Positions 48,308-57,530 are shown, numbered from the stretch's first letter. The stretch is 64,000 bases of DNA from Planctomycetota bacterium (GCA_020638835.1 JACKHV010000005.1:124001-188000); one strand, 5' to 3'. Program-made: numbers and translations. The notes: a model not told the origin generated them from the sequence alone.

Positions 48308-49312
48308 AGGTCGGGGACCAGGCCGCGGGCGACCTCCCGCAGGCAGCGCTTCGTGCGCGGCTCGCGGACGACGGCGGTGCCGCCGCCCCCCACCGCGACC
48401 AGGCTCGCCGCCGGCTCGTACTTGACCGACATGGGGAAGCTCTCGGCGACGCGCATCAACTCGACGTCGGCGAAGGGCGTGCGGCCCTCGACCGAAGCGA
48501 GCATGGTCGCCGTGTCGAGGCGCTGCAGCAGCCCCGAGAGGTTCATGCGGCGCAGGAAGCGCGCGTGCGCGTCGATCGCGGTCGCGTGCGGACCTGCCTC
48601 TTCGACGCACTGCTCGAAGATGCGCGCGTATTCCGTCAACAGGAAGCGGTCGCCTTCGAGCGCATCCCAGGCGAACGCGCTGAAGAGCCCGCCCTTGTCC
48701 ATCGGCGAGACCCACGAGGTCGTGGCGAGCTGGAACTCGCCGCCGCGCGAGTCGGTCGGTCGGTCGGCGCAGAGTCGGTAGAGCGCGTCCATCGGACCTT
48801 CGTAGCCGGCGAGCAGCTCGTCCGCGCCTTCGCCCGAGAGCGTCACGATGCAGTCGTCCTCGCGCAAGCGCGCCGCGACGCGATGGATCGCGACCTCGTT
48901 CGGCGTCGAGAGCGGAACGCCCAGCTCGTCGACCATCCAAGCCCAGTCGTCGAGGAAGTCGCGGCGCCCGACGCGCGCCTGGGTGTGCGGGAGTTCGAGC
49001 GCCGCGGCCGTGCGCGCGCCGAAGCCGAGGTCGGTCTCCGCCGACTCGCCCTCGTCGCCCTCGGCACCGGCGCAGTAGCTGCGCAGTTCGCCCGAGTGTT
49101 CACGCGCGAGCGCGGCGATCACCGCGCTGTCTAGGCCGCCGGAGAGCAGCGTGCAGACCGGGACGTCGGCGTGCAGGTGCCGCTCGACCGAGTCCTTCAG
49201 CGCCGCGCCGAGTTCCTCCGCCGCTTCTTCGAGGCGCAGCTCGCCGTCGCGCACGGGCGTCGACTCCGCGTAGGTGCGGATCTCCGGCTCGATCACCTTC
49301 GCGCGCAGGTCG
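47370..49312. repeat. Tandem duplication of about 1 kb inside asnB
   Basis: The unit running (on the minus strand) from DLRAKVIEPE (about 49312) to ARGLVP (about 48312) is repeated directly behind itself (about 48307 to 47385). The junction reads GTCCC-GACCTG, joining GLVP to DLRA. The first half of the second unit is decayed, while its second half is nearly identical to the first unit. Boundaries are by eye. Confidence 0.8.
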
Positions 49313-49959
49313 CACGAGAGCGCGCGGCCGGGCTCGAGCGCGTAGACGCCCTCGAACATCGTGTCGATGCCGAGCGCGGTGCGGATCGTCGACAGGTAGG
49401 CGCTGATCATCCGCAGGTTCGGCGTCTTGGGCACGCTCGGATGACCGAGGATCGTGGGCAGCCGGCTCGCGAACACCAGCTCGTGGGAGTCGAACCAGAA
49501 GTACAGCGGCTTCATGCCGAGCGGGTCGCGCGCCAGCACGACGCGCCGGCGCAAGCTGTCGTAGACGGCGACCGCGAACATCCCGCGGAGGCGCTCGAAC
49601 GCCCGATCGCCCCAGGCCTCGAAAGCCGTCAGCACCGTCTCCGTGTCGCAGTGAGTGCGCCAGCCGCCCTGCGGCAGCCCGAGGTCCTCGAGCTCGCGCC
49701 GCAGCTCGGCGTCGTTGTAGAGCTCGCCGTTGTAGACGATCACGAAGCGCCCGTCGGGCGTGCTCATCGGCTGGTCCGCGGAGTGCGAGCGGTCGACGAC
49801 GGTGAGCCTGCGATGCGCCAACACGACGCTCTCCGAGCGCCACAGACCGGCTGCGTCGGGACCGCGCGACACCATCGTGTCACGCAGACGAATCACTGCC
49901 TCGTCGCCCAGGGACGGAGATCGCCCATGGAGCGCGAGCAAGCCGAGGATGCCGCACAT
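48295..49959 (-). CDS. asnB: Asparagine synthetase (glutamine-hydrolysing), C-terminally truncated, 554 aa
   Basis: N-terminal Ntn glutaminase: MCGILGLLALHG with Cys2 as nucleophile, HRRLTVVDRS, IVYNGELYNDAELRREL. Synthetase part: VCTLLSGGLDSAVIAAL (PP-loop), LSGEGADELLAGYEGP. It converts Asp or a related acid to amide with ATP and Gln; the cluster position does not tell whether it acts in amino-acid or glycan/peptide modification. It ends abruptly ...REVARGLVPDLRAR: after GLVP the frame enters the start of a tandem duplicate (DLRAK) and a one-base loss gives TAA. The last about 70 residues, with the conserved RxK..F..P motif, are missing and lie in the downstream remnant. Confidence 0.82.
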   Translation of the reverse strand: MCGILGLLALHGRSPSLGDEAVIRLRDTMVSRGPDAAGLWRSESVVLAHRRLTVVDRSHSADQPMSTPDGRFVIVYNGELYNDAELRRELEDLGLPQGGWRTHCDTETVLTAFEAWGDRAFERLRGMFAVAVYDSLRRRVVLARDPLGMKPLYFWFDSHELVFASRLPTILGHPSVPKTPNLRMISAYLSTIRTALGIDTMFEGVYALEPGRALSCDLRAKVIEPEIRTYAESTPVRDGELRLEEAAEELGAALKDSVERHLHADVPVCTLLSGGLDSAVIAALAREHSGELRSYCAGAEGDEGESAETDLGFGARTAAALELPHTQARVGRRDFLDDWAWMVDELGVPLSTPNEVAIHRVAARLREDDCIVTLSGEGADELLAGYEGPMDALYRLCADRPTDSRGGEFQLATTSWVSPMDKGGLFSAFAWDALEGDRFLLTEYARIFEQCVEEAGPHATAIDAHARFLRRMNLSGLLQRLDTATMLASVEGRTPFADVELMRVAESFPMSVKYEPAASLVAVGGGGTAVVREPRTKRCLREVARGLVPDLRAR

Positions 49960-50048
49960 GCTGAGCGTTCTCGGACGCCCCCGACTCAGGATGAGTCAGT
50001 TCTTGGCAATTCGGGCCGCAGTCCGCGGCCGGGCGCAGAAGTCCACCA

Positions 50049-50873
50049 TCACCTCACGAACGCGATCCCGAGGCGCAGCTGCGCCGGCGGCTTCTCGTCG
50101 TACAGGAGCAAGGACTCGCCCCAGCCGTTGAAGTACTGCAAGTGCGCGTAGAGGTCGAAGCCCTCGCCGAACAGGCGGTTCAGCGGATAGGTCAGGTCGA
50201 TCTGCACGCTGCCGAAGCTCGACACGCCGCCCTTGCGCAGGTTCGTCGAGAGACCGAGGCCGCGGGCGTCGAGCAGCTGCAGGCGCCAGTCGAACCAACC
50301 GCGGTAGTCGGCGATATCGGGGTTGTCGGACAGGTCACCGATGTACGCGAAGACGCGCGGCGTGGTGCGGAACTCCCAGCGCTCGTCGAGCGGCAGGCGG
50401 AAGGTCGGGCGCACGTAGAGCGTGTCGACGGAGCGTGAGAGCGGGCCGCTGCGACCGTTCGACTCGTGTTCGTAGCCGAACTCGAAGTCCCAGCGCGAAC
50501 CGTCTGCCGAGCCGAGCACGGCGTCGCGATGCCACATCAGGCTCGGTCGGTAGACCGTCTCGAAGGATTGACTCGAGCCCTTGTCGACCTCCCAGAACGA
50601 CTGCTGCGTGTACGCGATCGCGAAGCCGTGCCAGAAGCGCTCTTCCGACTCGGGCGGCGGCACGAAGAGGTCGTACTGGAGGCTGAGCTGGATGCGCGCG
50701 CTCGATCCGCCGCGCGTCCCCATCACGAAGTAGAAGGGGTCGCGGGTGGAGAAGTGTTCGAGGAAGCGCGCGCTCGAGTCTTCGGGCGGCACTGGCAGTT
50801 CCGGTCCGGAGAACGGCGCGGGGGTCGAGCCGGCGAGCCAGCTCGCGAGGACGCTGCAAGCGAGCTCGAGCAT
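50049..50873 (-). CDS. pldA: Outer membrane phospholipase A
   Basis: 274 aa with a signal-like N-terminus. The OMPLA active site is visible as EFGYEHESNGRSGPLSRS (His and Ser of H-x-S-N-G) and the C-terminal QYFNGWGESLLLYDEKP is a conserved calcium/dimer segment (YF.GYGESL.DY). Alternating hydrophobic beta strands run through the rest (FAIAYTQQSFWEV, IQLSLQYDLFV), ending in a terminal strand LRLGIAFVR. It hydrolyses phospholipids in the outer leaflet when the membrane is disturbed; this supports a diderm envelope. Confidence 0.85.
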   Translation of the reverse strand: MLELACSVLASWLAGSTPAPFSGPELPVPPEDSSARFLEHFSTRDPFYFVMGTRGGSSARIQLSLQYDLFVPPPESEERFWHGFAIAYTQQSFWEVDKGSSQSFETVYRPSLMWHRDAVLGSADGSRWDFEFGYEHESNGRSGPLSRSVDTLYVRPTFRLPLDERWEFRTTPRVFAYIGDLSDNPDIADYRGWFDWRLQLLDARGLGLSTNLRKGGVSSFGSVQIDLTYPLNRLFGEGFDLYAHLQYFNGWGESLLLYDEKPPAQLRLGIAFVR

Positions 50874-50918
50874 GGTGCGCGGGTCGCGGGTCGCCGGTAG
50901 GACGACCCGCGAAGCCGG

Positions 50919-53900
50919 TCAGTCCACCTGCTTCTCGCGCGCGGAGGATTCGAGCGGGATGCCCGTCGCAGACTCCACTTCGTCGTCGTCCTCGTCGTCG
51001 AGCTCGGCTCGCGTCGCGGACTCGCGCGGTCGTTGCGCGTCGCCGCCCTGCACCGCCCCGCCGGGTTCGACGTGCGCGGGGTAGAGCTCGACCACGGGCT
51101 CCCCGCTCTCCTCGTCGAGGACCTGAGCGATCTCCTCTTCCGCCTCGACCGCCGCGACGACTTCCTCGTCGAGGTGTTCGAGGAACTCAGGGTCGTCGTC
51201 CTCGAGCGGCGCGCGGCGGTTGTACGAGGAAGTGTCGGGTTCCGGGAGCAGCGCGGGCGAGGCGTTGCTCGCGTTGCCGGTCGCCTCGGGCACGAACTCG
51301 TCGACGTCCGCGAGCTGCACCGCGACGTGACGCGAGACGCCCTTCGTCTGCATCGTGACGCCGTACAGGCTGTCGCACGCGCCCATCGTGCCCTTGTTGT
51401 GCGTCACGACGACGAACTGCGTGTCCTTGCGGAAGCCCTCGAGCATCGCGAGGAAGCGCTGGATGTTCGCGTCGTCGAGCGCCGCGTCCACCTCGTCGAG
51501 GATGCAGAACGGGCTCGGTCGCGCCTCGAAGACGGCGAACAGCAGCGCGAGCGCCGTCATCGTGCGTTGACCGCCGGAGAGCAGGCCGATCGGCAGCATC
51601 TCGCGGCCCGGCGGGCGCGCGGAGATCTCGACGCCGGCCTCCAGGATCGGCTCGCCCTCGGCGAGCACGACGTCCGCCTTTCCGCCGCCGAACAGCTGGC
51701 GGAAGATGCGTTGGAAGTTGCCGCGCACTTCCTGGAAGGTGCGCAGGAAGAGGCGTTCGCTCTCCTCCTCGATGCGCTTGATCGTCTCGTGCAGCGTGCG
51801 CTTCGCCTTCTGCAGGTCGGCGATCTGCGTCTCGAGGAACTCGAGGCGGCCGCTGACCTCGTCGAGCTCGCCGAGGGCCTCCATGTTGACGGGGCCCATG
51901 CGGTCGAGCTGGCTCTTCATCTCGCGCACGGCGCGGTCGAGGGCCTTCAGGTTCGCGTCGGCGCGCAGCTCGTCCTCCGGCTCGAAGCCTTCGAGCAGGC
52001 CCTCGCACTCGAGGCCGAGTTCTTCGTCGGCGCGGCGCAGCACTTCCTCGCGCGAGAGCGCGATGCGTTGTTCTTCGAGACGGCGGTCCGAGAGGTCGGC
52101 GCCGGCCGCCTCCAGCTGGCGCGTGACGACGTCGCGCCGCCGGCGCAGCTCGTCCAGCGCCTGCGTCTCGCGCGCCGCGTGTTCGCGCAGCTCGCGCACC
52201 TGTTCCTCGACGCGCGCGCGTTCTCCGAGCACTTCGGCGCTGTGACGCGCGAGTTCTTCGCTCTCCTCGCTGCCGGCCCGCGCGCTGTCGGCGGACTCGG
52301 TCGAGAGGCGACGGGCGCGTTCCAGCTCGGCGGTGCCTTCCTGGATGATGCGCTCCAGGTCCTCGATGCGGCGGTTCGCCGCGGCGAGCAGTTGTTCGAC
52401 GCGCGTCTCCTCGACGCGGGCCTCCCCCTCTTCGCGGATGCGCGCGTCGCGCTCTTCCTCGACGTGGCGGCGGCGTTCCGTCAGCTGGTTCAGCGCGGCG
52501 TTCTCGCGCGCGAAGTCCGTCTCGACTTCCGCGAGGGTCGCGCGTGCGCGTTCCGCCTGTTCCTGCATGCGGCGGCGTTCTTCGATCACGCCGGCGCTCT
52601 CGTGTTCCAGGTTGTCAAGCGCGACGCGCAGGTCCTTGACGCGAGCCTCGGCCGTCACGCTGCTGGAGCGCGCGTTGACGAGCGCCTGGCGCGCTGCCTC
52701 GAGCGCGCGCTGCGCCGCGGCCTGTTCGCCGCGCAGTTCTTCGCGTTCGCCGCGCAGGCGCGCGAGGTCCGCTTCGACGCGCGCGGCGTCCTGCTCGAGC
52801 CGCGCCAGTTCCTCGCGCTTCTCGGCCGCGCTCGAGCGTCGTCCGATCGCGCCCTGCGCGAGCGTCCGCGAACCGCCGACGATGCCGACCGCGTCGACCA
52901 GCTCGCCCTCGGGCGTCACGGCGCGCCAACCGGCCGCGACGCGCACGACTTGAGCGGCGGTCTCGACGTCGGCAACGAGCAGGACGTCGTTGCACAGCGC
53001 GTCCGCGACGGCGCTGAAGGCGTCCGCGCAGCGCACGGCGTCGCGCAGGCGACCGTGGACGCGGTCGCCGAGCTCGGCGAGCGCTTCGGGAGCCGCGGGA
53101 GCGTTCGAGCGCCCGAGCCCGCCTTCGACGGCGAGCGCCGCTTGGCCCTCGATGCCGTCGTGCATCCACTCGGCGAGCAACGCCGCGCCTTCGGGCCCGT
53201 CGACGACGAGCGCGCGCGAGCGTTCGCCGAGCACGGCGTCGAGCGCGCGCGCGCTGCGCGTGTCGGTCGACAGGTGGTCCGCGAGCAGTCCGCGCAGGCG
53301 ATCGGCGCCGCACGGTCCGCGCCCGGCCTCGACGGCTTCGAGCAGGGCCTTGGAACCAGCGTCGAGGTCGGCCAGTTCGCGCTCGCGGTCGAGCAACGAC
53401 TGGATCGCGCTCTCGCGCGCCGTGATCTCGAGCTCGACCTTGTTGCGCTCGCCTTCGAGCTCGGTGATCGCCGCGTCGAGGCGCCCGGCGGACGCTTCGA
53501 GGCCGCGGTGTTCTTCGTCGGCCGACAGCACGGTGGCTTCGGCGGCCTCGATCGATGCGCGGGAACGATCCGCCTCCTTCTGCACCTCGGCGAGCTGCGC
53601 GCGCGAGTCCTCGAGCCGCGCCGCGACGCGCTGGTAGCGTTCCTCGGCGGGGCCCGCGGCCTGTTCGAGGTGACGGATCGTGTTCGCCGCCTCGGTCTTC
53701 TTGTGCAGCAGCTCGAGGACGACCTCGTTCTGGCTCTCGGTGTCGGCGCGCAGTTCGCGGTACGCACGGTTCGCCTCGACGCGCTCGGCGGCCTTGCGTT
53801 CCGCCGCGCCGCGCGCGTTGATCATCTGTTCCTCGAGCTCGGCACGGCGCGCGCGGTCGTCATCGAGGCGCGCGGTCCGCTCGGCGAGCTGCGCGGCGAG

Positions 53901-54884
53901 TTCGATCGCGCGCTGTTCTTCGTCCTTCGCGGTGCCTTCCCAGGACGTCACGCGCACGGCGAGCTGGTTCTTGCGCTCGTCCAGCGCGCGGCACTCGCCC
54001 GCGAGCCGGCCGGCTTCCGCGACGAGGCGGTCGAGGTTCGACGCGAGGCCCGCGCGTTCCTCCTCGAGCACGGCGAGGTCGGAGTCCGTTCCCTCGCGGT
54101 CGTTGCGCAGCCCGGCGAGCTTGCCCTCGAGTTCCTCGATGCCCGCGATGCACGTGTCGAGCGCCCCGCCCAGGCTGTGGAGCTGATGCTTCACGAGGCG
54201 CGTCTTCTGGACCTCCCACTCGTCGCGCGCGGCGACGTAGCGTTCGGCCTTGCCGGCCTGGATCTTCAGCGAGCGCACGCGCGAACGCAGCTCGCCGACG
54301 ACGTCTTCGAGGCGCGCGAGGTCCTGCTCGACGCGCGAGAGGCGCAGCTCGGTCTCGTGCTTGCGCTGGCGGTAGCGGCTGATGCCGGCGGCTTCCTCGA
54401 AGATCCGGCGGCGCTCGATCGCGTTCGCGCTGAGCACGGCGTCGATGCGTCCCTGCTCGAGCACGGAGTAGCCGCGGCTGCCGAGGCCCGTGTCGAAGAG
54501 CATGTCGCGCACGTCCTTGAGGCGCGTGCGCTGGCCGTCGAGCAGGTACTCGCCCTCGCCGCTCTTGAACACGCGACGCGTGATCGAGATCTCCGCGCCA
54601 CGGTCGTCGATCGTGCCGCACGAGTTGTCGAGCACCAGCGTGCCTTCCGCGACCGACATCGACGAACGGCTCTGGCAGCCCTTGAAGATGACGTCCGTCA
54701 TCTCCTTGCCGCGCATCGAGGTCGGACGTTGTTCGCCGAGGATCCAGCGCGCCGCGTCGACGACGTTCGACTTGCCGCAGCCGTTCGGACCGACCACGCC
54801 CGTCAGCGTGTCCGCGCCGAACTCGAATACGGTGCGGTCGGCGAAGGACTTGAAGCCCAGGAGTTCGAGGCGTTTCAGACGCAT
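50919..54884 (-). CDS. smc: Chromosome segregation protein SMC, 1321 aa
   Basis: ATPase head halves at both ends: Walker A VVGPNGCGKSNVVDA at 31-45 and, near residue 1095-1150, the signature LLSGGQRTMTALALLFAVFEARPSPFCILDEVDAALDD (C-loop, Walker B). Long coiled coils flank a hinge at about 520-690 (RGLLADHLSTDT..., ALVVDGPEGAALL, GGSRTLAQGAI). It is about 130 residues longer than usual owing to an acidic C-terminal tail (LEDDDPEFLEHLDEEVV, DDEDDDEVE) after the head. It organises and segregates the chromosome; ScpA/ScpB are not in this window. Confidence 0.95.
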   Translation of the reverse strand: MRLKRLELLGFKSFADRTVFEFGADTLTGVVGPNGCGKSNVVDAARWILGEQRPTSMRGKEMTDVIFKGCQSRSSMSVAEGTLVLDNSCGTIDDRGAEISITRRVFKSGEGEYLLDGQRTRLKDVRDMLFDTGLGSRGYSVLEQGRIDAVLSANAIERRRIFEEAAGISRYRQRKHETELRLSRVEQDLARLEDVVGELRSRVRSLKIQAGKAERYVAARDEWEVQKTRLVKHQLHSLGGALDTCIAGIEELEGKLAGLRNDREGTDSDLAVLEEERAGLASNLDRLVAEAGRLAGECRALDERKNQLAVRVTSWEGTAKDEEQRAIELAAQLAERTARLDDDRARRAELEEQMINARGAAERKAAERVEANRAYRELRADTESQNEVVLELLHKKTEAANTIRHLEQAAGPAEERYQRVAARLEDSRAQLAEVQKEADRSRASIEAAEATVLSADEEHRGLEASAGRLDAAITELEGERNKVELEITARESAIQSLLDRERELADLDAGSKALLEAVEAGRGPCGADRLRGLLADHLSTDTRSARALDAVLGERSRALVVDGPEGAALLAEWMHDGIEGQAALAVEGGLGRSNAPAAPEALAELGDRVHGRLRDAVRCADAFSAVADALCNDVLLVADVETAAQVVRVAAGWRAVTPEGELVDAVGIVGGSRTLAQGAIGRRSSAAEKREELARLEQDAARVEADLARLRGEREELRGEQAAAQRALEAARQALVNARSSSVTAEARVKDLRVALDNLEHESAGVIEERRRMQEQAERARATLAEVETDFARENAALNQLTERRRHVEEERDARIREEGEARVEETRVEQLLAAANRRIEDLERIIQEGTAELERARRLSTESADSARAGSEESEELARHSAEVLGERARVEEQVRELREHAARETQALDELRRRRDVVTRQLEAAGADLSDRRLEEQRIALSREEVLRRADEELGLECEGLLEGFEPEDELRADANLKALDRAVREMKSQLDRMGPVNMEALGELDEVSGRLEFLETQIADLQKAKRTLHETIKRIEEESERLFLRTFQEVRGNFQRIFRQLFGGGKADVVLAEGEPILEAGVEISARPPGREMLPIGLLSGGQRTMTALALLFAVFEARPSPFCILDEVDAALDDANIQRFLAMLEGFRKDTQFVVVTHNKGTMGACDSLYGVTMQTKGVSRHVAVQLADVDEFVPEATGNASNASPALLPEPDTSSYNRRAPLEDDDPEFLEHLDEEVVAAVEAEEEIAQVLDEESGEPVVELYPAHVEPGGAVQGGDAQRPRESATRAELDDEDDDEVESATGIPLESSAREKQVD

Positions 54885-54920
54885 GAGCGAGTGGCGGGGA
54901 ACAGAGGGAGCGGCAGGGGA

Positions 54921-57017
54921 CTACTGGAAGAGCGTGGCGGAGGCTTCGCCGAGACCCGGCGCGGACGAAGTGCCTTCGCGGCGCTGCACGCGCAGGGAAT
55001 CGAAGCGTTCCCAGGCGACGAGCAGCGGATGTTCGGTGTCGCGGAGCTGGCCCGCGCGGTCTTCGCCGGACGTCCAGCATCCGACGGGGACGGTCGCGAG
55101 CAGCTCGGCCGCGGCGCGACCGGACGCATGTTCGACGCCGCCGAGCGTGAACCCGTGCGAGTAGGCTTCGCTCGACTCGGCGTCGCGCGCGCGAATCTCG
55201 CCGAACAGCAGCTGTTGACTCGGCGCGTTGCCGCGCTGGTCGAGGCGCGCGAAGCGGCGCGCGGCGCGTTCGCCGAAGAAGGGCGTGAGCGTCACCGACA
55301 GTCCGCGGTCCGCCGAGAAGCGCCGCGCGGCTTCGGACAGGAATCCGAGCAAGCGCGCGCCTTGTTGCGGCCGCAGTTCGCCGTCGCCGAGCGTGCGCAA
55401 GGCTTCGCGCAGGCCGACCGGCGTGAGCGCGTAGGCCACGCGTCCGCGCGCCTCGCCGGAGCGCGCCGCGCGGTGATCACGTTGGAAGCGCGCGAGCCCG
55501 GCCAGCGTCTCGACGGACTCTTCGACGAGCAGCGCGAGGTGTTCGAGCGCGAGATCCTCGCGCCACGGTCCGGCGCGGCGCGCGACACGCGCGAGGTTCA
55601 GCGCGACCGTGCCACCGCACGCGAGCGCGCCCTGTTCACGTCCGCGCCGCCGGCATCCGGGCGCGGCGAAGCGTTCTTCGTCGCGGCTCCAGGTGACGAT
55701 CAGCGCGCCGATCGACATCAGCCGTTCCACGACGCCGCGCGCGGCGGGGTCGGAGACGAGCAGCGCGCGCAGTTCCACGCGGTCGAGGAACACGCGCGGC
55801 AGCGGTCCGCCCGGACCGGCGTCGTCGAGCTCCACGAGCGCTTCGAGCGTGCGCAGCAGCACGCCGGGGCTGCGTCCGATCGGCGAGGCGAGGTCGATGC
55901 GTCGTCCGGCCGAATGCGCGACGGCGCGCAGCGCGGCGAGCCAGCCGCCGAGCGCGGAGAAGGAGTCGGCGCGCGCCCCCTTGGCGAGCGGCGCGAGCAG
56001 TCCGGCCGGCGCTTCGAGCACGAGCCCGCGCGACACCGAGGCGCACAGCGCCGCGAGCTGGTCGAGCAGCTCGTAGGCCGCGCGCGCGCCCGGTTGCCCG
56101 CGCAGGAAGAGGTCCGCGGGGATCGCTTGGACGAGGTGCAGGTGCGGACGCGCGAGGTCGCAGACCTCGAAGTCCCCCGCCAGGTGCCGTTCCGCCGCCG
56201 CGTCGCCGAGCAGGTCGTCGAGCGCGAAGCGCGACAGGATCTCGCCGGCGATCACGCCCTCGACGCCGGCGTCGGCGATGCGTTCCCCGGCGGGGACGCG
56301 CGGCGGACCTCCGGACTGCGGCAGCGCCGCGGGGCCGTGTTCGAGCAGGAGGCGCAGGTCGTGCCGCGGCAGCGCGACGGGTTCGTGCCGCGCGAGCGCT
56401 GACTCGAGCCCCATCGCGACGAGTTCGTTGTCGACGAGTTCGCGCACCAAGGTCGTCGAGAGTCGCTTCGTGCCGCTCTTCAGCACGCGTTCCTCGACGC
56501 GGCTCGCGACTTCCTCGGCGAGTTCGCGCCCGAGTTCCGCTTCTTCGACGAGCGCCGCGACGATGCGCGCCTTCGACCACGGGAAGCTGCCGCCGGATTC
56601 GCGCACGCGCAGCGCACGCAGCGCGGTCTCCTGCCCTGCCGTCTGATGCACCGTCAACGCCTCGCGCGCGCGCGCACGACGGTCGCGGTACAGGATGTAC
56701 GCCTTGCTGACCGCAGCGCGGCCCATCTCGATCAGCGCCTTCTCGACGAGGTCCTGGATCTCCTCGATGTCGGGGATCGCTTCGGCGCGCACGCCGCCTT
56801 CGACCTCCTCGCTGAAGAAGCCCTCGTCGGCGACGCCTCCGCGTTGTCCGGAGTAGTAGCGCGCGAGCGTCAGCTCGACGAGGTCCGCGACCTCGCCGGC
56901 GAGCCCGTCGTCGCCTTCGCCCACGGCGGCCTGCGCGGCGAGCACCGCGCTCGCCACCTTCTGCTTGTCGAAGGGCACCTCCCGCCCGTCGCGCTTCCGC
57001 ACGCGGCGGATGCTCAT
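54921..57017 (-). CDS. Degenerate NrdD-like protein with two N-terminal ATP-cone domains, 698 aa
   Basis: ATP-cone 1 spans about 1-95 (VRKRDGREVPFDKQKVASAVLAA). ATP-cone 2 is at about 130-215 (SFPWSKARIVAALVEEAELGRELAEEVASRV). The remainder resembles class III ribonucleotide reductase: GCRRRGREQGALACGGTVALNLARVARRAG, VAYALTPVGLREALRTLGDG, SVTLTPFFGERAARRFARLDQRG and SEAYSHGFTLGG match NrdD blocks in order. The glycyl-radical C-terminus (RxxGY) is absent, and the end is a different tail, so a working anaerobic reductase is unlikely. Its ATG overlaps the nrdR stop (ATGA), implying functional coupling. Confidence 0.7.
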   Translation of the reverse strand: MSIRRVRKRDGREVPFDKQKVASAVLAAQAAVGEGDDGLAGEVADLVELTLARYYSGQRGGVADEGFFSEEVEGGVRAEAIPDIEEIQDLVEKALIEMGRAAVSKAYILYRDRRARAREALTVHQTAGQETALRALRVRESGGSFPWSKARIVAALVEEAELGRELAEEVASRVEERVLKSGTKRLSTTLVRELVDNELVAMGLESALARHEPVALPRHDLRLLLEHGPAALPQSGGPPRVPAGERIADAGVEGVIAGEILSRFALDDLLGDAAAERHLAGDFEVCDLARPHLHLVQAIPADLFLRGQPGARAAYELLDQLAALCASVSRGLVLEAPAGLLAPLAKGARADSFSALGGWLAALRAVAHSAGRRIDLASPIGRSPGVLLRTLEALVELDDAGPGGPLPRVFLDRVELRALLVSDPAARGVVERLMSIGALIVTWSRDEERFAAPGCRRRGREQGALACGGTVALNLARVARRAGPWREDLALEHLALLVEESVETLAGLARFQRDHRAARSGEARGRVAYALTPVGLREALRTLGDGELRPQQGARLLGFLSEAARRFSADRGLSVTLTPFFGERAARRFARLDQRGNAPSQQLLFGEIRARDAESSEAYSHGFTLGGVEHASGRAAAELLATVPVGCWTSGEDRAGQLRDTEHPLLVAWERFDSLRVQRREGTSSAPGLGEASATLFQ

Positions 57018-57478
57018 CGGGTGCGCCCCTCGTCGAGCATCGGCTTGAGCTCCTCCAGGAACTCGCGGATGTCCTTGTACTCGCGGTAGACGCTGGCGAA
57101 GCGCACGTAGGCGACCGGGTCGAGGTCCTTCAGCGCCTCCATGACGAGCGTTCCGATCACGGTCGAGGGGACCTCGCGGTCGTAGTCCTCTTGGATCTTC
57201 TGTTCGATGGAGCGCGTCGCGGCCTCGAGGTCTTCGGTCGAGATCGGGAGCTTCTCACAGGCGAGCACCATCCCGGCCAGGATACGGTCCCGGTCGAAGC
57301 GCACGCGCTCACCCGACTTCTTGATCACCCGGAGCGGGGTGTCCTCGATGCGCTCGTAGGTGGTGTAGCGCAGGAAGCAGGACAGGCACTCGCGGCGGCG
57401 ACGGATGACCGTGCCCTCCGCGGACGTCCGGGAGTCGACCACGCGGTCATTGTCGTGCTTGCAGCGAGGGCATCTCAT
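57014..57478 (-). CDS. nrdR: Transcriptional repressor NrdR
   Basis: 154 aa. N-terminal zinc ribbon CPRC...CLSC (MRCPRCKHDNDRVVDSR, RRRRECLSCFLRYTTYER) followed by the ATP-cone (PLRVIKKSGERVRFDRDRILAGM). It represses ribonucleotide reductase genes, sensing dATP/ATP through the cone. ATG at 57478 is chosen; the longer GTG/ATG at 57511 overlaps its own operator. A NrdR box is found 32 bases upstream, so it is probably autoregulated. Coupled to the ATP-cone/NrdD-like gene. Confidence 0.96.
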   Translation of the reverse strand: MRCPRCKHDNDRVVDSRTSAEGTVIRRRRECLSCFLRYTTYERIEDTPLRVIKKSGERVRFDRDRILAGMVLACEKLPISTEDLEAATRSIEQKIQEDYDREVPSTVIGTLVMEALKDLDPVAYVRFASVYREYKDIREFLEELKPMLDEGRTR

Positions 57479-57509
57479 GGACGTCGGGCGGCCGAGGGAG
57501 CAGGAAAGC

Positions 57510-57530
57510 ACGCTACATGTTGTGTGTCAA
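57510..57530 (-). promoter_or_regulatory. NrdR box with overlapping promoter upstream of nrdR
   Basis: 57510-57525 reads ACGCTACATGTTGTGT, matching 13 of 16 positions of the NrdR-box consensus acaCwAtATaTwGtgt including the invariant C, A, A, T, T and G. It is an imperfect palindrome. On the minus strand TTGACA (57530-57525) is a perfect -35; the box lies just downstream of it between -35 and a weak -10 (TTTCCT). A second box at the usual 31-bp spacing is not seen. Confidence 0.65.

Noticed and set aside
51058..51080. A TpsiC-like GGTTCGA word as part of a tRNA
   Set aside because: It lies within smc coding sequence and no cloverleaf can be drawn. No other convincing tRNA was found in the gaps.
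51033..56402. A 1789-codon open frame antisense to smc and the NrdD-like gene
   Set aside because: It mirrors two genuine genes with strong motifs; its translation is a low-complexity Arg/Leu/Glu/Val mix without domains. It is a codon-bias effect of very GC-rich DNA.
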